64,000 nt of DNA from Alphaproteobacteria bacterium (GCA_017983635.1 JAGOBA010000015.1:34462-98461); one strand, 5' to 3'. Positions 53,582-63,447 are shown, numbered from the stretch's first letter. The notes: generated from the sequence alone by a model not told the origin. Translations and numbers: made by a program.

Positions 53582-54211
53582 TCAGCGCGCGTCCGCGCGT
53601 TTGAACGCCTCGCGCGCCGTCAGGCGGTCACGGTAGGCACGGACGTGAGGGGAGAAGTCCTGGTCGATGCCGACGCTCGCGGCGAGATAGAGCGCGTAGC
53701 CGACGGCAATGTCGGCGGCGGTGAAGCGGTTCGCGACGAGGTATTTCTGTTCCTTCACCGTCGCGTCGACGATGCGCAGGCGGCCGTAGAACCAGGCGCG
53801 GTAGTCGGCGGCGGCTTGCGGGATGCGGCGTTCTTCGGGTTCGAGGCGCGTGTAGCGCAGCACGATCGTCTGGGGGAACGTCAGCGTGGCGTCACTGAAA
53901 TAGAGCCAGTTCAGGTAGCGGCCGTAGTCGGGTTCGTCGGCGCGCACGTGCAGATCGGGCTTGCCTTGGCTCGCCGCGTATTTCTCACCGAGGTAGTGGC
54001 AGATCGCAGGCGACTCCGTCATGCGCAGATCGCCGTCGAAGAAGCAAGGGATGGTGCCCAGCGGATTGATCGCGAGGTAGTCCTTCTGAAACACGCGCGG
54101 CGGGAACGGCAGGTTCGTCAGCTCGTAGTCGAGGCCAAGCTCTTCGAGCATCCAAAGCGGACGGAGTGAACGGGCGCCTTTGCAATGGTAGAGTTTGAGT
54201 TGGTTCGACAT
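53582..54211 (-). CDS. Glutathione S-transferase
   Basis: Protein of 209 aa with a standard GST layout: YHCKGARSLRPLWMLEELGL, then NPLGTIPCFFDGDLRMTESPAICHYL (SNAIL-like TES glutathione contact), and C-terminal helical domain. It is the last gene of a minus-strand group with an alkaline phosphatase 8 bases upstream. Its substrate is unknown. Confidence 0.9.
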   Translation of the reverse strand: MSNQLKLYHCKGARSLRPLWMLEELGLDYELTNLPFPPRVFQKDYLAINPLGTIPCFFDGDLRMTESPAICHYLGEKYAASQGKPDLHVRADEPDYGRYLNWLYFSDATLTFPQTIVLRYTRLEPEERRIPQAAADYRAWFYGRLRIVDATVKEQKYLVANRFTAADIAVGYALYLAASVGIDQDFSPHVRAYRDRLTAREAFKRADAR

Positions 54212-54219
54212 TTTTGTTC

Positions 54220-55758
54220 CTAGCGGCGCCGTTTGCGTTGCTGGCGGGTGGCGGCTTCGGCGCGGTCTTTGATGCGGCCGGCGAAGTTCATGACGTGGAA
54301 AATGTACTGCTGATCGACGGCGCCTTGGAAGAGGTGGGCCCAGGGGCCGGAGGCGTAGATGGGGACGTCTTCGCCGCCGTGGGTTTCCCACCGCAACGGC
54401 ACGGCCGATTGTTGACGGTAGTCGGGTGCGGTGGTGTCGACGGTCGAGGGATCTTCGCGGAGCTCACCTTTCTCGGCAGCGCCCGGACCGTTCGCGTAGC
54501 CAAGCGTCGTGTACGGTTTCTGGTCGAGGGCGAGCACGGGCTTATCGTCGGGACCGTCGACCAAGCCAAGGATCGGATTCTTGCGCGACGGATATCCCGC
54601 CATCGTGAACACGTGACTGTGGTCGGCGGTGACAATCATGAGCGTATCGCGCAAGTCAACCCTGTCGAGGGCGACCCGCACAGCCGCGTCGAACGCAACG
54701 GCGTCTTCGAGCGCGCGCGCGGCGTTCGAGCCATGATGGGCGTGGTCGATGCGGCCACCTTCGACGAGCAAGAAATAGCCCTTCGGATTGCGCCGCAAAA
54801 TTGCGATCGCCTTAGCGGTCATCTCGGCAAGTGAAGGTTCGCCGGCCCGGTCTTTCGGGCGGTCGAGCTCGAAGGCCATGTTCTCAGGCTCGAACAGCGC
54901 GAGCACACGCTTCGTGCGCGTCGGGTCGAGCGCGTCAAATCCTTCGCGGTTCCAGATGTAAGTTGCATTGCCGCGGTAGCGGCGCAACCACGCCTCGATC
55001 AGATCGCGGCCGTCCTTTCGCGTGCCCTTCTGTTCCGGGTATTCGGGGTCTGCAACGGTGTTCGGGCGAAAGAGATTGCGCCCACCGCCCATGACAACGT
55101 CGAGGCCGTCACCGGGGCGCATGTCAATCAGCTGCCGCGCGATGTCGACACAACCAGCTGCGATGTGTTCGGGTTTCATATCGGAATCGTCTTCCCAGTC
55201 GCGGCCGGCAGAATGGGCATATGTAGCAGCGGGCGTCGCGTGGGTGACGCGCGTCGTCGTGACCGCGCCCGTCGACATGCCGGCGATCTCGGCCAGTTCG
55301 GCAATCGTCGTCGTCGGGTTTGCGAGGCCCGCCGCGCAGTCATTCTCGGCGACCACGGAGGAGACGTTGATCGCGCCATTCTGCGACTTCACGCCCGTCG
55401 TCATCGCGCTGGCGGATGGCGCGGAGTCGGTCACTTGCGAGTCGTGCGAATAGGTGCGCGAGAAGGCGGCGTAGGGCAGCTGCTCGAACGTCAGCTTGTT
55501 CGAGACACCGTCGCGGCCTGCCTTTTGGCCCTGATAGATGCGCGCGGCGGTGACGGTGGTGATGCCCATGCCGTCGCCGACGAAGAGGATGATGTTCTTG
55601 GCGCGGCGGGTGTTCGGGGTGCGCGCGAGGGTGGCGCGCAGTTGGGCTTCGGCGGACTGGTAGTAGGGGTCGTTTGCTTGTTTGAGCGGGCCGTCGGCGG
55701 CAGTTGCGGTCAGAGATGTGGCGAGGCCGCCGGCGACGAGAAGTGCAAACACGCGCAT
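54220..55758 (-). CDS. Alkaline phosphatase
   Basis: Protein of 512 aa, periplasmic (signal peptide FALLVAGGLATSLTATA). Catalytic S112 lies in TDSAPSASAMTTG; metal ligands are in LFVGDGMG, VEGGRIDHAHH, TADHSH and ETHGGEDVP. It releases phosphate from monoesters. The C-terminus ends in a basic run (QQRKRRR), odd for a secreted enzyme. It is in a minus-strand cluster with a DUF4139 protein (57-base gap) and a lipoprotein. No phosphate-regulator box was identified. Confidence 0.92.
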   Translation of the reverse strand: MRVFALLVAGGLATSLTATAADGPLKQANDPYYQSAEAQLRATLARTPNTRRAKNIILFVGDGMGITTVTAARIYQGQKAGRDGVSNKLTFEQLPYAAFSRTYSHDSQVTDSAPSASAMTTGVKSQNGAINVSSVVAENDCAAGLANPTTTIAELAEIAGMSTGAVTTTRVTHATPAATYAHSAGRDWEDDSDMKPEHIAAGCVDIARQLIDMRPGDGLDVVMGGGRNLFRPNTVADPEYPEQKGTRKDGRDLIEAWLRRYRGNATYIWNREGFDALDPTRTKRVLALFEPENMAFELDRPKDRAGEPSLAEMTAKAIAILRRNPKGYFLLVEGGRIDHAHHGSNAARALEDAVAFDAAVRVALDRVDLRDTLMIVTADHSHVFTMAGYPSRKNPILGLVDGPDDKPVLALDQKPYTTLGYANGPGAAEKGELREDPSTVDTTAPDYRQQSAVPLRWETHGGEDVPIYASGPWAHLFQGAVDQQYIFHVMNFAGRIKDRAEAATRQQRKRRR

Positions 55759-55815
55759 CGAAAGTTCCCCTGAAGTGGAGCGTCGGTCTTAGCGCGTGTT
55801 TGTGACGGTTCTCCG

Positions 55816-57957
55816 TTAAAGCTGCAACCCCGTGACGTAGTCCACCAGCCTTTGCTGTTCGTTGGCGCGTTGTTGTTGGAGGCGGTCGATGGCGCGTTTG
55901 TGGGTTTCGGCTTGGTCTTCGAGTTGGCTCATGGAACGCAGGTAGCGGTTCTGGATGTCGCTGCCGGCGGGGACGGCTTTGATGTTTTCGCGGATGCGTT
56001 GTTGTTCCTCGAAGACGCGGTCGCGGGCTTGGCCTTCGACTTCGATCTGGCGGTCGATTTCCTCGACCTTGCGTTTCATCTCGGCCATGCGGTTGAAGGC
56101 GGCGCGTTGCGCGGGGCTTAAGTTGTCGTTCGACGCGTAGGCCAGCACCACATCGAGGCCAAGGTCGACGAGTTGTTGTTCTTCCTCGCGCGGCCATTGG
56201 GTGGTGACGGTTTCCTTGATCGTGGAGCCCGCCTTCACGTCGAAGGGGATGCGGAAGGCGCTGTCGGTCATCTCGGCGGTCTTCGGGTCGGGGGTCATGA
56301 GCTCCCAGCCGGCCGAGCGCGGGTGTTCGACGACGACGCGGCGGTCTTCCTTGGCGGCGCCTTTGATCGTGTAGACGGTCGTGCGTTGATCGACGATCGA
56401 GGCTTTGAAGATTCCGTTGGCGAGCGTTGCTTTCGAGATGCGTTGTTCGGCCTTGTCTTCGCGGTCGACGATGACTTTCTGGTCGAGCGCGAAGCCGAGC
56501 ATGCGGGCCTCGGCGATCGGCAGCGTTGCCATCTGTGCGTCGCCGACATAGTCGGTCGTGTCCTTGCCCTTTTCGTAGAGAGTGAGCACGCCGGGCGGCA
56601 GGCTGTTCTCCGTCGCGTTCGTGATCTTGAGGGCTGCCAGCGGATGGCGCGCGTGCGTTTCAGGTTGATAGAGCGAGACAAGTTCGCCCGGGACCTCTTT
56701 ATCGACGATCGGCACGGCCAGCGATTGACCGTTCATGACGGTGACGGTGAAGTCCATGTGGAAGGTGACTTGAGTTGCTGTTTCTTTCGACTCAGCGGCG
56801 ATCGGCTTGGCGGGTTGCCCGCCGGGGCCGCGTTCGTCGCGGTCGGCGAATCCGCCTGGGGACGGCGCAACCATGGCCGGCGGAGGCGGCGGCGGTGGTG
56901 GCGCCATGCTCGCCGCGGCTTTGCGCGATCCGGTGACGACGACGGCGCCGTCGTCGGGCTTGGGCAGGATGCGGCCGAGGACTTCGACGGGAACTTCGGG
57001 GCGGTCGACGTAGTAGGTCGAGTACAAAGCTTGGCGAAAGGTCACGGGGTTGCCGGTGGCGACGGTGAGGTCGACGTCGACCCAATCGTTGCCGGTCACG
57101 TTTTCCAGAATCGCCCAGCCTTGTAGGCGCGCTTTGCCGTTGCCCAACGTCGTTGTGCGGTAGGACGATTTCCAGAGCGGCGCTTCGACGACATAGGCAA
57201 CCGTCACCGTGCGCGGGCCTTCACCGACGGCGCGGATTTTCAGCGTGCGGCCTTGGCCTTCGCGATGTTCGGCGACGGAGGCGAGCGCTTGTTCGATCTG
57301 GCGCTCGAGAACGGGATCGGTAAAGTCGACGGAGACCGCCTCTTCCAGCACGAATTGCTTCAGGCCGCTTGACGTCATCACGCCGACGCGGTGGCGGGTG
57401 ACGACGGCGTCGCTGTCGGGGACTTTCACGTCTTCCTTGACGACGCTGACGATGCGGCCGCTGATCGTGCCGTCGGCGCGGACGGAGACTTCGGCGCCTT
57501 TCAGCGCTTCGATCAGGGCGGCGTTGGAGTCGAGCGCGTCCGGACCGAAAGGCAGCCCGCGGAAGATATCGCTGAGCGGCGCGCGCGAGGGCAGTTGCAC
57601 GAAACCGGTGTTGCCCTTGTCGTCGAACACCACGATGCTTTTCAGCACGTCGTCGACTTGGTCCATGCGCACAGGCATTTGCAGCTCGGTCGTGCCGGTG
57701 ACCTTCGCTTCGTATTCGAAGTAGCCGACGCCGCCGGTCGAGAGCATGACGCGGCGCAGTTCGGGGACGACGGGGGCGCCGCTGACCGTATGCGTTTGCG
57801 CGCGCTGAGCGCCCGTCTCATGCCCGCCGGTCTTGTTGCGCATCGCCCAGAAGAGCAGGGCGACAAGGCCCGCGGCCGCGAGTGCGATACCGATGAGGCG
57901 GACCAAGCCACCGATCGTCAAACCTGAAGGCGGCGGCGCGGCGGATTGGTCGCTCAT
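55816..57957 (-). CDS. DUF4139 domain membrane-anchored protein
   Basis: Protein of 713 aa. A membrane helix near 22-40 (IALAAAGLVALLFWAM) leaves most of the chain in the periplasm. A large beta-rich region with the DUF4139-type core (VEAPLWKSSYRTTT, DWVDVDLTVATGNPVTF) is broken by a Pro-run (MAPPPPPPPPAM). A long C-terminal coiled coil follows (EMKRKVEEIDRQIEVEGQ). DUF4139 proteins are usually envelope or surface proteins of unknown role. It is followed by the alkaline phosphatase gene on the same strand. Confidence 0.8.
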   Translation of the reverse strand: MSDQSAAPPPSGLTIGGLVRLIGIALAAAGLVALLFWAMRNKTGGHETGAQRAQTHTVSGAPVVPELRRVMLSTGGVGYFEYEAKVTGTTELQMPVRMDQVDDVLKSIVVFDDKGNTGFVQLPSRAPLSDIFRGLPFGPDALDSNAALIEALKGAEVSVRADGTISGRIVSVVKEDVKVPDSDAVVTRHRVGVMTSSGLKQFVLEEAVSVDFTDPVLERQIEQALASVAEHREGQGRTLKIRAVGEGPRTVTVAYVVEAPLWKSSYRTTTLGNGKARLQGWAILENVTGNDWVDVDLTVATGNPVTFRQALYSTYYVDRPEVPVEVLGRILPKPDDGAVVVTGSRKAAASMAPPPPPPPPAMVAPSPGGFADRDERGPGGQPAKPIAAESKETATQVTFHMDFTVTVMNGQSLAVPIVDKEVPGELVSLYQPETHARHPLAALKITNATENSLPPGVLTLYEKGKDTTDYVGDAQMATLPIAEARMLGFALDQKVIVDREDKAEQRISKATLANGIFKASIVDQRTTVYTIKGAAKEDRRVVVEHPRSAGWELMTPDPKTAEMTDSAFRIPFDVKAGSTIKETVTTQWPREEEQQLVDLGLDVVLAYASNDNLSPAQRAAFNRMAEMKRKVEEIDRQIEVEGQARDRVFEEQQRIRENIKAVPAGSDIQNRYLRSMSQLEDQAETHKRAIDRLQQQRANEQQRLVDYVTGLQL

Positions 57958-57976
57958 GAACGAACTCCTGGAACTG

Positions 57977-58564
57977 TTACTTGGGGGCTGTGAGGCGGCG
58001 GAGCCGGGCGGGCTCTTCGATGGTAGCGGCTGCGGCGTCCGGCGAGGCGAGGAAGCGTGCGAGTTCGTCGGGTGAGCCGGTCAATGTGGCCATGCTGTAT
58101 TGGCCGGGGGGGCGCTCGCCCTTCAGCTTGCGCTGCTCGATCAGGCGGCCAATCTTTTGGCTGTCGAGCGGCGAGAACTCCAGCTCCGACGGCGATTTGA
58201 AATCGTAGAAGCCGATGAAGAAGTGCGTGGTGGCGTCCTTTTCCTTCAACGCCTCGGCGGGGCCGGTCATGCGGGCGGCGAACACGTTCTTGTTGCCGAT
58301 GCGGCGGCTGATGACGTCGTAGAGGTGATATTTGTTGTTTTCCACCCAAACGAGGCGCAGTGGCTTTCCCTGCTCGCCGGCTTGGAAGTGCAGGAACGCG
58401 TCGCCTTGTTCGTTCTCGCCCTCGATGCCGCGCCAGGTGCCGACGAGGCGTTGATCGTCGACCGGGCCGGAACCGGCCGGCACGTTCTTGGCGACGACGA
58501 AACAGCCAGCAAGCGCGAGCGCGGCCAGGGCGACGGTGACGACGGCAAATGCACGACGAAGCAT
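57977..58564 (-). CDS. Putative lipoprotein
   Basis: Protein of 195 aa with a lipobox (ALALAGC) at the end of the signal sequence, so lipidated at Cys and exported to the envelope. The mature part ([29 protein letters not shown]) is beta-rich with a lipocalin-like opening (VGTWRG). I do not recognise it further. It precedes the DUF4139 gene by 19 bases in the same operon and may be a partner. Confidence 0.75.
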   Translation of the reverse strand: MLRRAFAVVTVALAALALAGCFVVAKNVPAGSGPVDDQRLVGTWRGIEGENEQGDAFLHFQAGEQGKPLRLVWVENNKYHLYDVISRRIGNKNVFAARMTGPAEALKEKDATTHFFIGFYDFKSPSELEFSPLDSQKIGRLIEQRKLKGERPPGQYSMATLTGSPDELARFLASPDAAAATIEEPARLRRLTAPK

Positions 58565-58805
58565 GACTTTGTTCCTCCCCGCGGGCCCCGGAGCGGGACA
58601 CCTTAGCGGAGCCCCAGACAAGCGGCCAACTGCGGCAGAATTGCGCCGTTCGTGTGGTCTCCCGCAGGTTGTAGTGCGCCTGGGGAGGACATCGTTTGTC
58701 ACCTTTACCGGGCTAGGTGGTGTCTCTAGTTCTTTCGGCTTCACCCCTCTCCCTCCTGGCGGAGTGCGAGGGGAGTGGTTGGGCGCTTTCGCAGTTATGG
58801 GTCCT

Positions 58806-60353
58806 ATGACACAAACCGTTTTGATTATCGATTTCGGCTCTCAGGTGACGCAGCTGATTGCGCGGCGGCTTCGGGAGCAGGGGACGTATTGCGAGATCGT
58901 GCCGTTTCAGTCGGCGGAAACGTGGCTCACGAAGAACAAGGCGGCGGCGATCATTCTCTCGGGCTCGCCGGCGAGTACGACCGAAGACGGTTCCCCCCGC
59001 GCGCCGCAACAGGTGTTCGACGCGAAGGTGCCGGTGCTCGGCATTTGCTATGGCGAGCAGCTGCTCTGTGCGCAGCTGGGCGGCAAGGTTGAGGCGGGGC
59101 ATCACCGTGAGTTCGGGCGCGCGACGCTGGAGGTCACCGACATCTCGCCGTTCTTCGAGGGCGTGTGGCCGAATGGGGCAAAGGACGACGTGTGGATGAG
59201 CCACGGCGACCGCGTCACCGCGCTACCGCCCGGGTTCAAGGTGATCGCGATTTCCGGCAACGCGCCGTTCGCCGCCATCGCTGACGAAGCGCGCAAATTC
59301 TACGGCGTGCAGTTCCACCCGGAGGTCGCGCACACGCCGCGCGGCGGGGCGCTGCTCAAGAATTTTACGCAAGGGATCGCCGGCGTGAAGCCGGACTGGA
59401 CGATGCAATCGTTCCGCCGCACGCAGATCGAGCGCATCCGCGCGCAGGTGGGCAAGGGCCGCGTCGTGTGCGGGCTGTCGGGCGGGGTGGATTCATCTGT
59501 TGCGGCCGTCTTGATCCACGAGGCGATCGGCGAGCAGCTGACCTGCATCTTTGTGGACACCGGCATGATGCGGCACGGCGAGGCCGACGAGGTCGTGACG
59601 CTGTTCCGCGAGCACTACAACATTCCGCTCGTGCACGTGCAGGCGCAGGACCTGTTCCTCGACCGGCTGGCCGGCGTGAGCGACCCGGAGACGAAGCGCA
59701 AGCGCATCGGCGCCGCCTTCATCGAGGTGTTCGACGCCGAGGCGAAGAAGATCGGCAACGTCGAGTTCCTGGCGCAAGGCACGCTCTATCCCGACGTGAT
59801 CGAAAGCGTGTCGTTCACCGGCGGCCCCAGCGCCACGATCAAGTCGCACCACAATGTCGGCGGCCTGCCGGAGCGGATGAAGCTGAAGCTGGTCGAGCCG
59901 CTGCGCGAGCTCTTCAAGGACGAAGTGCGCGCGCTCGGCCGCGAGCTTGGCCTGCCCGCGTCGTTCGTGGGGCGCCATCCGTTTCCGGGCCCGGGCCTTG
60001 CGATCCGCATTCCGGGCGAGATCACCCGCGAGAAGCTGGACATTCTGCGCAAGGCGGACGTCGTCTATCTCGACGAGATCCGCAAGGCCGGCCTCTACGA
60101 CAAGATCTGGCAGGCGTTCGCCGTGCTGCTGCCCGTGCGCACCGTCGGCGTGATGGGCGACGGGCGGACATACGACTACGTCTGTGCGCTCCGCGCAGTG
60201 ACGAGCACGGACGGCATGACGGCCGACAGCTACCCGTTCGAACACGCGTTCCTGAGTAAGGTGGCCACGCGGATCATCAACGAGGTGAAGGGGATCAACC
60301 GGGTGGTGTACGACGTGACGAGCAAGCCGCCGGGGACGATTGAGTGGGAATGA
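58806..60353 (+). CDS. guaA: GMP synthase (glutamine-hydrolysing)
   Basis: Protein of 515 aa converting XMP to GMP with glutamine and ATP. Glutamine amidotransferase: GICYGEQ nucleophile, [10 protein letters not shown]; synthetase: PP-loop [10 protein letters not shown]; dimerisation domain HPFPGPGL and the canonical end GTIEWE. The start at 58806 is used; an ATG at 58797 would add three residues. The 3' end directly abuts the genomic island with its integrase, and the guaA 3' end is a known integration site in other bacteria. The gene itself remains complete. Confidence 0.96.
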   Translation: MTQTVLIIDFGSQVTQLIARRLREQGTYCEIVPFQSAETWLTKNKAAAIILSGSPASTTEDGSPRAPQQVFDAKVPVLGICYGEQLLCAQLGGKVEAGHHREFGRATLEVTDISPFFEGVWPNGAKDDVWMSHGDRVTALPPGFKVIAISGNAPFAAIADEARKFYGVQFHPEVAHTPRGGALLKNFTQGIAGVKPDWTMQSFRRTQIERIRAQVGKGRVVCGLSGGVDSSVAAVLIHEAIGEQLTCIFVDTGMMRHGEADEVVTLFREHYNIPLVHVQAQDLFLDRLAGVSDPETKRKRIGAAFIEVFDAEAKKIGNVEFLAQGTLYPDVIESVSFTGGPSATIKSHHNVGGLPERMKLKLVEPLRELFKDEVRALGRELGLPASFVGRHPFPGPGLAIRIPGEITREKLDILRKADVVYLDEIRKAGLYDKIWQAFAVLLPVRTVGVMGDGRTYDYVCALRAVTSTDGMTADSYPFEHAFLSKVATRIINEVKGINRVVYDVTSKPPGTIEWE

Positions 60354-60671
60354 AACGATGTGTTTCCGGACGTTTCGCGAACTATCGGAAACTAGCAGTA
60401 AGTCGTTGATATAAATAATAATTTGTCTCGACTACTATCGCAATCTATCAGTGGCAAGCGCCTCGATCTGACGGTAATCCTGACGGTATCGAACTCTCTT
60501 GCCTCAACCTCAATCTGGAGATACCGTCAGGCGATCAACGCTCCATGACGGTATTTTTTTGGAGCTAAGTGTCGGATAACGCGTGATAAATGCCGGTTCC
60601 ATCGGCCTCGTTTTGGCCTGACGGTATTTTTGAACTGATCCGACGGTTTTGGGACCGGTTGGAGACAGGCT
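60354..60671. other. Gap between guaA and integrase with repeat array
   Basis: A 318-base non-coding region, A/T-richer at its start (60,400-60,425). It holds the repeated 9-mer listed separately and presumably the attachment site core near the guaA stop, plus the integrase promoter. No gene is seen. Confidence 0.6.
60469..60649. repeat. Array of TGACGGTAT-like 9-mers (integrase arm sites)
   Basis: Direct copies at 60469-60477 (ending AA), 60481-60489, 60546-60554 and 60619-60627. There is an inverted copy at 60521-60529 and a weaker CGACGGTTT at 60641-60649. Another exact copy occurs at 60737-60745 inside the integrase gene. The spacing is uneven, unlike CRISPR. Repeats of this kind next to a tyrosine integrase are typical arm-type binding sites for integrase or its excisionase. 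Confidence 0.7.
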
Positions 60672-61928
60672 ATGCTCACAGACACAGCTCTTAAGAACCT
60701 GAAAGAACAGGATAATCCATACAAGGTGGCTGACCGTGACGGTATGTATGTCGTCGTCGCGACTTCGGGTACTGTGACTTTCCGTTACGACTACCGCCTC
60801 AATGGCCGCCGCGAGACATTGACTATCGGGCGATATGGACCGTCGGGGCTGTCGCTTGCGCGCGCCCGGGAGAAGTGTCTGGACGCGAGACGGGCGATCG
60901 CAGAGGGCCGGTCTCCCGCGCAGGAGAAACAGCGTGAGAAGCGCCGTATCAAAGAGGCAAAGAGCTTCGGCGAATTTGGCGAACGGTGGCTGAAGGAGGC
61001 CAGGATGGCAGACAGCACGCGTGCGATGCGGCGGGCCATCTTTGAGCGCGACATACTGCCGACGTTCCGAAACCGGCTTCTGACCGAAATTGCGTCAGGT
61101 GATGTGCGGGTGTTGTGCGCAAAGGTGAAAGATCGTGGTGCACCTGCGACCGCAGTCCACGTTCGCGACATCATCAAGCTCGTCTACGGCTTCGCAATCC
61201 TTCACGGCGAGAAAGTGCCGAACCCTGCCAGCGAGGTTGGACCGGCGTCGATCGCGACGTTCGTGCCCAAGGACCGGTCTCTGTCGCCCAGCGAGATCCG
61301 GATAATGCTTAAGCAGATCGATCACGTTGCGACGTTGCCAACAATCCGGCTCGGAATGAAGCTCTTTCTGTTGACGATGGTTCGAAAGAGTGAGTTGCAA
61401 GATGCCACTTGGGATGAGGTCGACTTCGAAAATGCGGTCTGGTCGATTCCGAAGGAGCGGATGAAACGGTCTAAGCCGCACAACGTCTATCTCTCGCAGC
61501 AGGTACTCGACATTTTGATCGCACTGAAAACCTGTGCGGGTAACTCACGCTATCTGCTGCCTTCCCGATATGACGCCGACGCACCGATGTCGCGGGCGAC
61601 CTTCAACCGGATCACGTATGCTGTGGTCGATCGGGCGAAGAAGGAGGGGCTGCCGTTGGAACCTTTCACGGTCCACGACCTTCGTCGCACCGGCTCCACG
61701 CTCCTCAACGAGCTTGGCTTCAACAGCGACTGGATCGAGAAGTGCCTCGCTCATGAGGATGGCCGATCGTCGCGTGGCATTTACAACAAGGCTGAGTATG
61801 AGCATCAGCGACGCCACATGATGCAAGAGTGGGCCGATATGGTCGACGCCTGGGTCGATGCGCGCAAGCACGTCCCGACACTTTACCCGCCGTCGATGGA
61901 GTTGATGGTTGCCGAACCTACTGTCTAA
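60672..61928 (+). CDS. P4-type tyrosine integrase
   Basis: Protein of 418 aa. The N-terminal ~90 residues are the DUF4102 arm-binding domain (LTIGRYGPSGLSLARAREK); a core-binding SAM-like domain follows, then the catalytic domain with R238 (MVRKSE), H335 and R338 (VHDLRRTGS), H361 (CLAHEDGR) and nucleophile Y371 (RGIYNKAEY). It integrates and excises the island. GGAG 7 bases upstream supports the ATG at 60672. Its stop overlaps the convergent AlpA-like gene by 11 bases. Confidence 0.92.
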   Translation: MLTDTALKNLKEQDNPYKVADRDGMYVVVATSGTVTFRYDYRLNGRRETLTIGRYGPSGLSLARAREKCLDARRAIAEGRSPAQEKQREKRRIKEAKSFGEFGERWLKEARMADSTRAMRRAIFERDILPTFRNRLLTEIASGDVRVLCAKVKDRGAPATAVHVRDIIKLVYGFAILHGEKVPNPASEVGPASIATFVPKDRSLSPSEIRIMLKQIDHVATLPTIRLGMKLFLLTMVRKSELQDATWDEVDFENAVWSIPKERMKRSKPHNVYLSQQVLDILIALKTCAGNSRYLLPSRYDADAPMSRATFNRITYAVVDRAKKEGLPLEPFTVHDLRRTGSTLLNELGFNSDWIEKCLAHEDGRSSRGIYNKAEYEHQRRHMMQEWADMVDAWVDARKHVPTLYPPSMELMVAEPTV

Positions 61929-62298
61929 CGGGGCGGGTTTTGCGTTGCCGGACGTCTGGGTATGGCGCGCGTCGGATTTGCGAGGTGTCGGATGCCCGGC
62001 GGCGTTCTTCGATCCATGCCTCCACTTCGGCCAGGTCCCAAACAACGCAACGCGGCGTCAGATGGAAGCGGCGTGGGAACTCTCCGCGCTGCTCCATTTC
62101 GTAAATCGTCGTGTCGGCCACCGGAACGATTTGGCGGAGTTCAGGGCGCCTTATGGTGCGTCTGAAGGGTAGAGCGCTTCGGGGCGTCACTGGACGCGGC
62201 ATCGTGACGTTTTCGGGTTCCTGGGGGCTCGGCATCGCGCCCGGCCCGTCAGCCTTCGAAGAGTAATTTTCCCTTCTGAATGACAATCTCGGGGCCAT
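61918..62298 (-). CDS. AlpA-like DNA-binding regulator
   Basis: Protein of 126 aa. The C-terminal ~70 residues are an AlpA/excisionase winged helix (TTIYEMEQRGEFPRRFHLTP, WDLAEVEAWIEERR). The N-terminal 40 residues are low-complexity. AGGAG 8 bases before the ATG at 62298 supports the long start. In many islands AlpA activates the integrase and controls excision. Its 3' end overlaps the integrase gene by 11 bases, so antisense interference is possible. Confidence 0.8.
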   Translation of the reverse strand: MAPRLSFRRENYSSKADGPGAMPSPQEPENVTMPRPVTPRSALPFRRTIRRPELRQIVPVADTTIYEMEQRGEFPRRFHLTPRCVVWDLAEVEAWIEERRRASDTSQIRRAPYPDVRQRKTRPVRQ

Positions 62299-62592
62299 GA
62301 TGTCGCTCCTCCGTCCAGTCTCTTTCGGACAATGAACCGGCGCGACATGCCAAAGGAATAGAAAAACCGAGGTCGTAGGGAAGCTGGATATTCTGGAGTG
62401 CGAATCGGACGACTCACGGATCCTATCGATATGCTCGATTTACTATCGGTATAGTGCTTCGGGGGAATCGATCCTAAGTCGCCTCGAATCGGGGCTGAAG
62501 ACAATGCCGAATGGGCTCCGCTAATTTCTCTGGCGTTTCTCGGCAAGCTCTGGCAATTTTTGCTATTCTTTCCCCTGAAGGGAGCCCGGTCT
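62299..62592. promoter_or_regulatory. Regulatory gap between AlpA-like and HTH genes
   Basis: A 294-base region without a gene, the divergent control region of the AlpA-like gene (leftward) and the HTH-brx unit (rightward). It contains two copies of CTATCGRTAT, at 62423-62432 and 62443-62452, exactly 20 bases apart (two helical turns), so a dimeric regulator could bind one face of the DNA. Promoter elements not pinpointed. Confidence 0.5.
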
Positions 62593-62787
62593 ATGCCGGA
62601 CGAGATTCTAACGCTGCCGGAGGTGGCCCAATTGCTCAAGGTCGCCGAAAAGACTGTCTACACCATGGCGCAGAAGAACCTGCTGCCCGCTTTCAAGGTG
62701 GGAGGACAGTGGCGGTTTCAGCGTGTCGATATTGATCATTGGATCGAGCAACAGAAGGCAAATGCCCGAGACGAGGGAGCGCGCTGA
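62593..62787 (+). CDS. Excisionase-family helix-turn-helix protein
   Basis: Protein of 64 aa: LTLPEVAQLLKVAEKTVYTM (helix-turn-helix) and GGQWRFQRVDIDHWIEQQK (wing and final helix) are classic for MerR/Xis-like excisionase domains. GAAGGGAG 8 bases upstream supports the ATG at 62593. It leads the brxE-brxA run in the same direction. It could regulate the BREX operon or act in excision. Confidence 0.82.
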   Translation: MPDEILTLPEVAQLLKVAEKTVYTMAQKNLLPAFKVGGQWRFQRVDIDHWIEQQKANARDEGAR

Positions 62788-62880
62788 GATGGCCGCCCAT
62801 CGCTGCGTGAACCTATTCAATCGGCTACGTGCCAATTTTGGCCCGCCCTGTGTTGCATGTCCGATCGGGGAGCTCAGTCT

Positions 62881-63447
62881 GTGACGGCTGCCAAGATCGA
62901 CTTTGATCGTCTGCTGAAGTTGCGTCTGGTCGTTGCCCGGGTAGGCGAGATGGATCTCGCCAAGTGGTGGAACACGCGTGGACAGCTCGGTCGGCTGGGA
63001 TCAGCAGCCGTCCGAAGAGGGTTCCCCCGGACACATTATTTTGCCCAGGCTCGGTCCGTATTCGCGGTCGCAGGCTTCCGCTGTCGTGAAGTCTTCGATC
63101 CACCCCAAAGTGTCACCCTCTGGCAGCTTCCTGAAGCCGTGGAAGAGGAATTCGAGGCGCATTGGGAGCGTTGGCTCGATCAGGCGGATCAGTGGAATTC
63201 GTTTTTCCTGGAACTTGAGGCATTGAGAGAGATCGAACTGAAGTCGGTGCTTCAAACTTTCAATCTGATCACTGACGAAGATGCCGAGCTGTTCTCACGG
63301 TTGCGTCGATCCGCTGAAGGACGTGCCGTGCCCTTACCTGCTCCGTTCACCGCCACAAATCGGGAAGTTGCGTCCCTTGCGCTTGGCTTCGCTCGTGGCG
63401 CGCCAGGCGCACTGGCGGTTCCCTATGCCCGCTTGGACAACGCATGA
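62881..63447 (+). CDS. brxE: BREX protein BrxE
   Basis: Protein of 188 aa (GTG at 62881 with GGGGAG about 8 bases upstream; an ATG at 62857 would add eight residues but lacks a Shine-Dalgarno). It fits my recollection of BrxE: LRLVVARVGEMDLAKWWNTR, GFPRTHYFAQARSVF, and REVFDPPQSVTLWQLPE. BrxE is the marker of type 6 BREX. Its biochemical role is unknown. The stop overlaps brxA in an ATGA. Confidence 0.82.
   Translation: MTAAKIDFDRLLKLRLVVARVGEMDLAKWWNTRGQLGRLGSAAVRRGFPRTHYFAQARSVFAVAGFRCREVFDPPQSVTLWQLPEAVEEEFEAHWERWLDQADQWNSFFLELEALREIELKSVLQTFNLITDEDAELFSRLRRSAEGRAVPLPAPFTATNREVASLALGFARGAPGALAVPYARLDNA

Noticed and set aside
60469..60649. CRISPR-like repeat array
   Set aside because: The 9-mer units are too short and unevenly spaced, one copy is inverted, and no cas gene is present; integrase arm sites fit better.
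62187..62639. 150-codon minus-strand frame overlapping the AlpA-like gene's upstream region
   Set aside because: Ser/Arg-rich, overlaps the control region with the paired 10-mers, and lacks a ribosome binding site.
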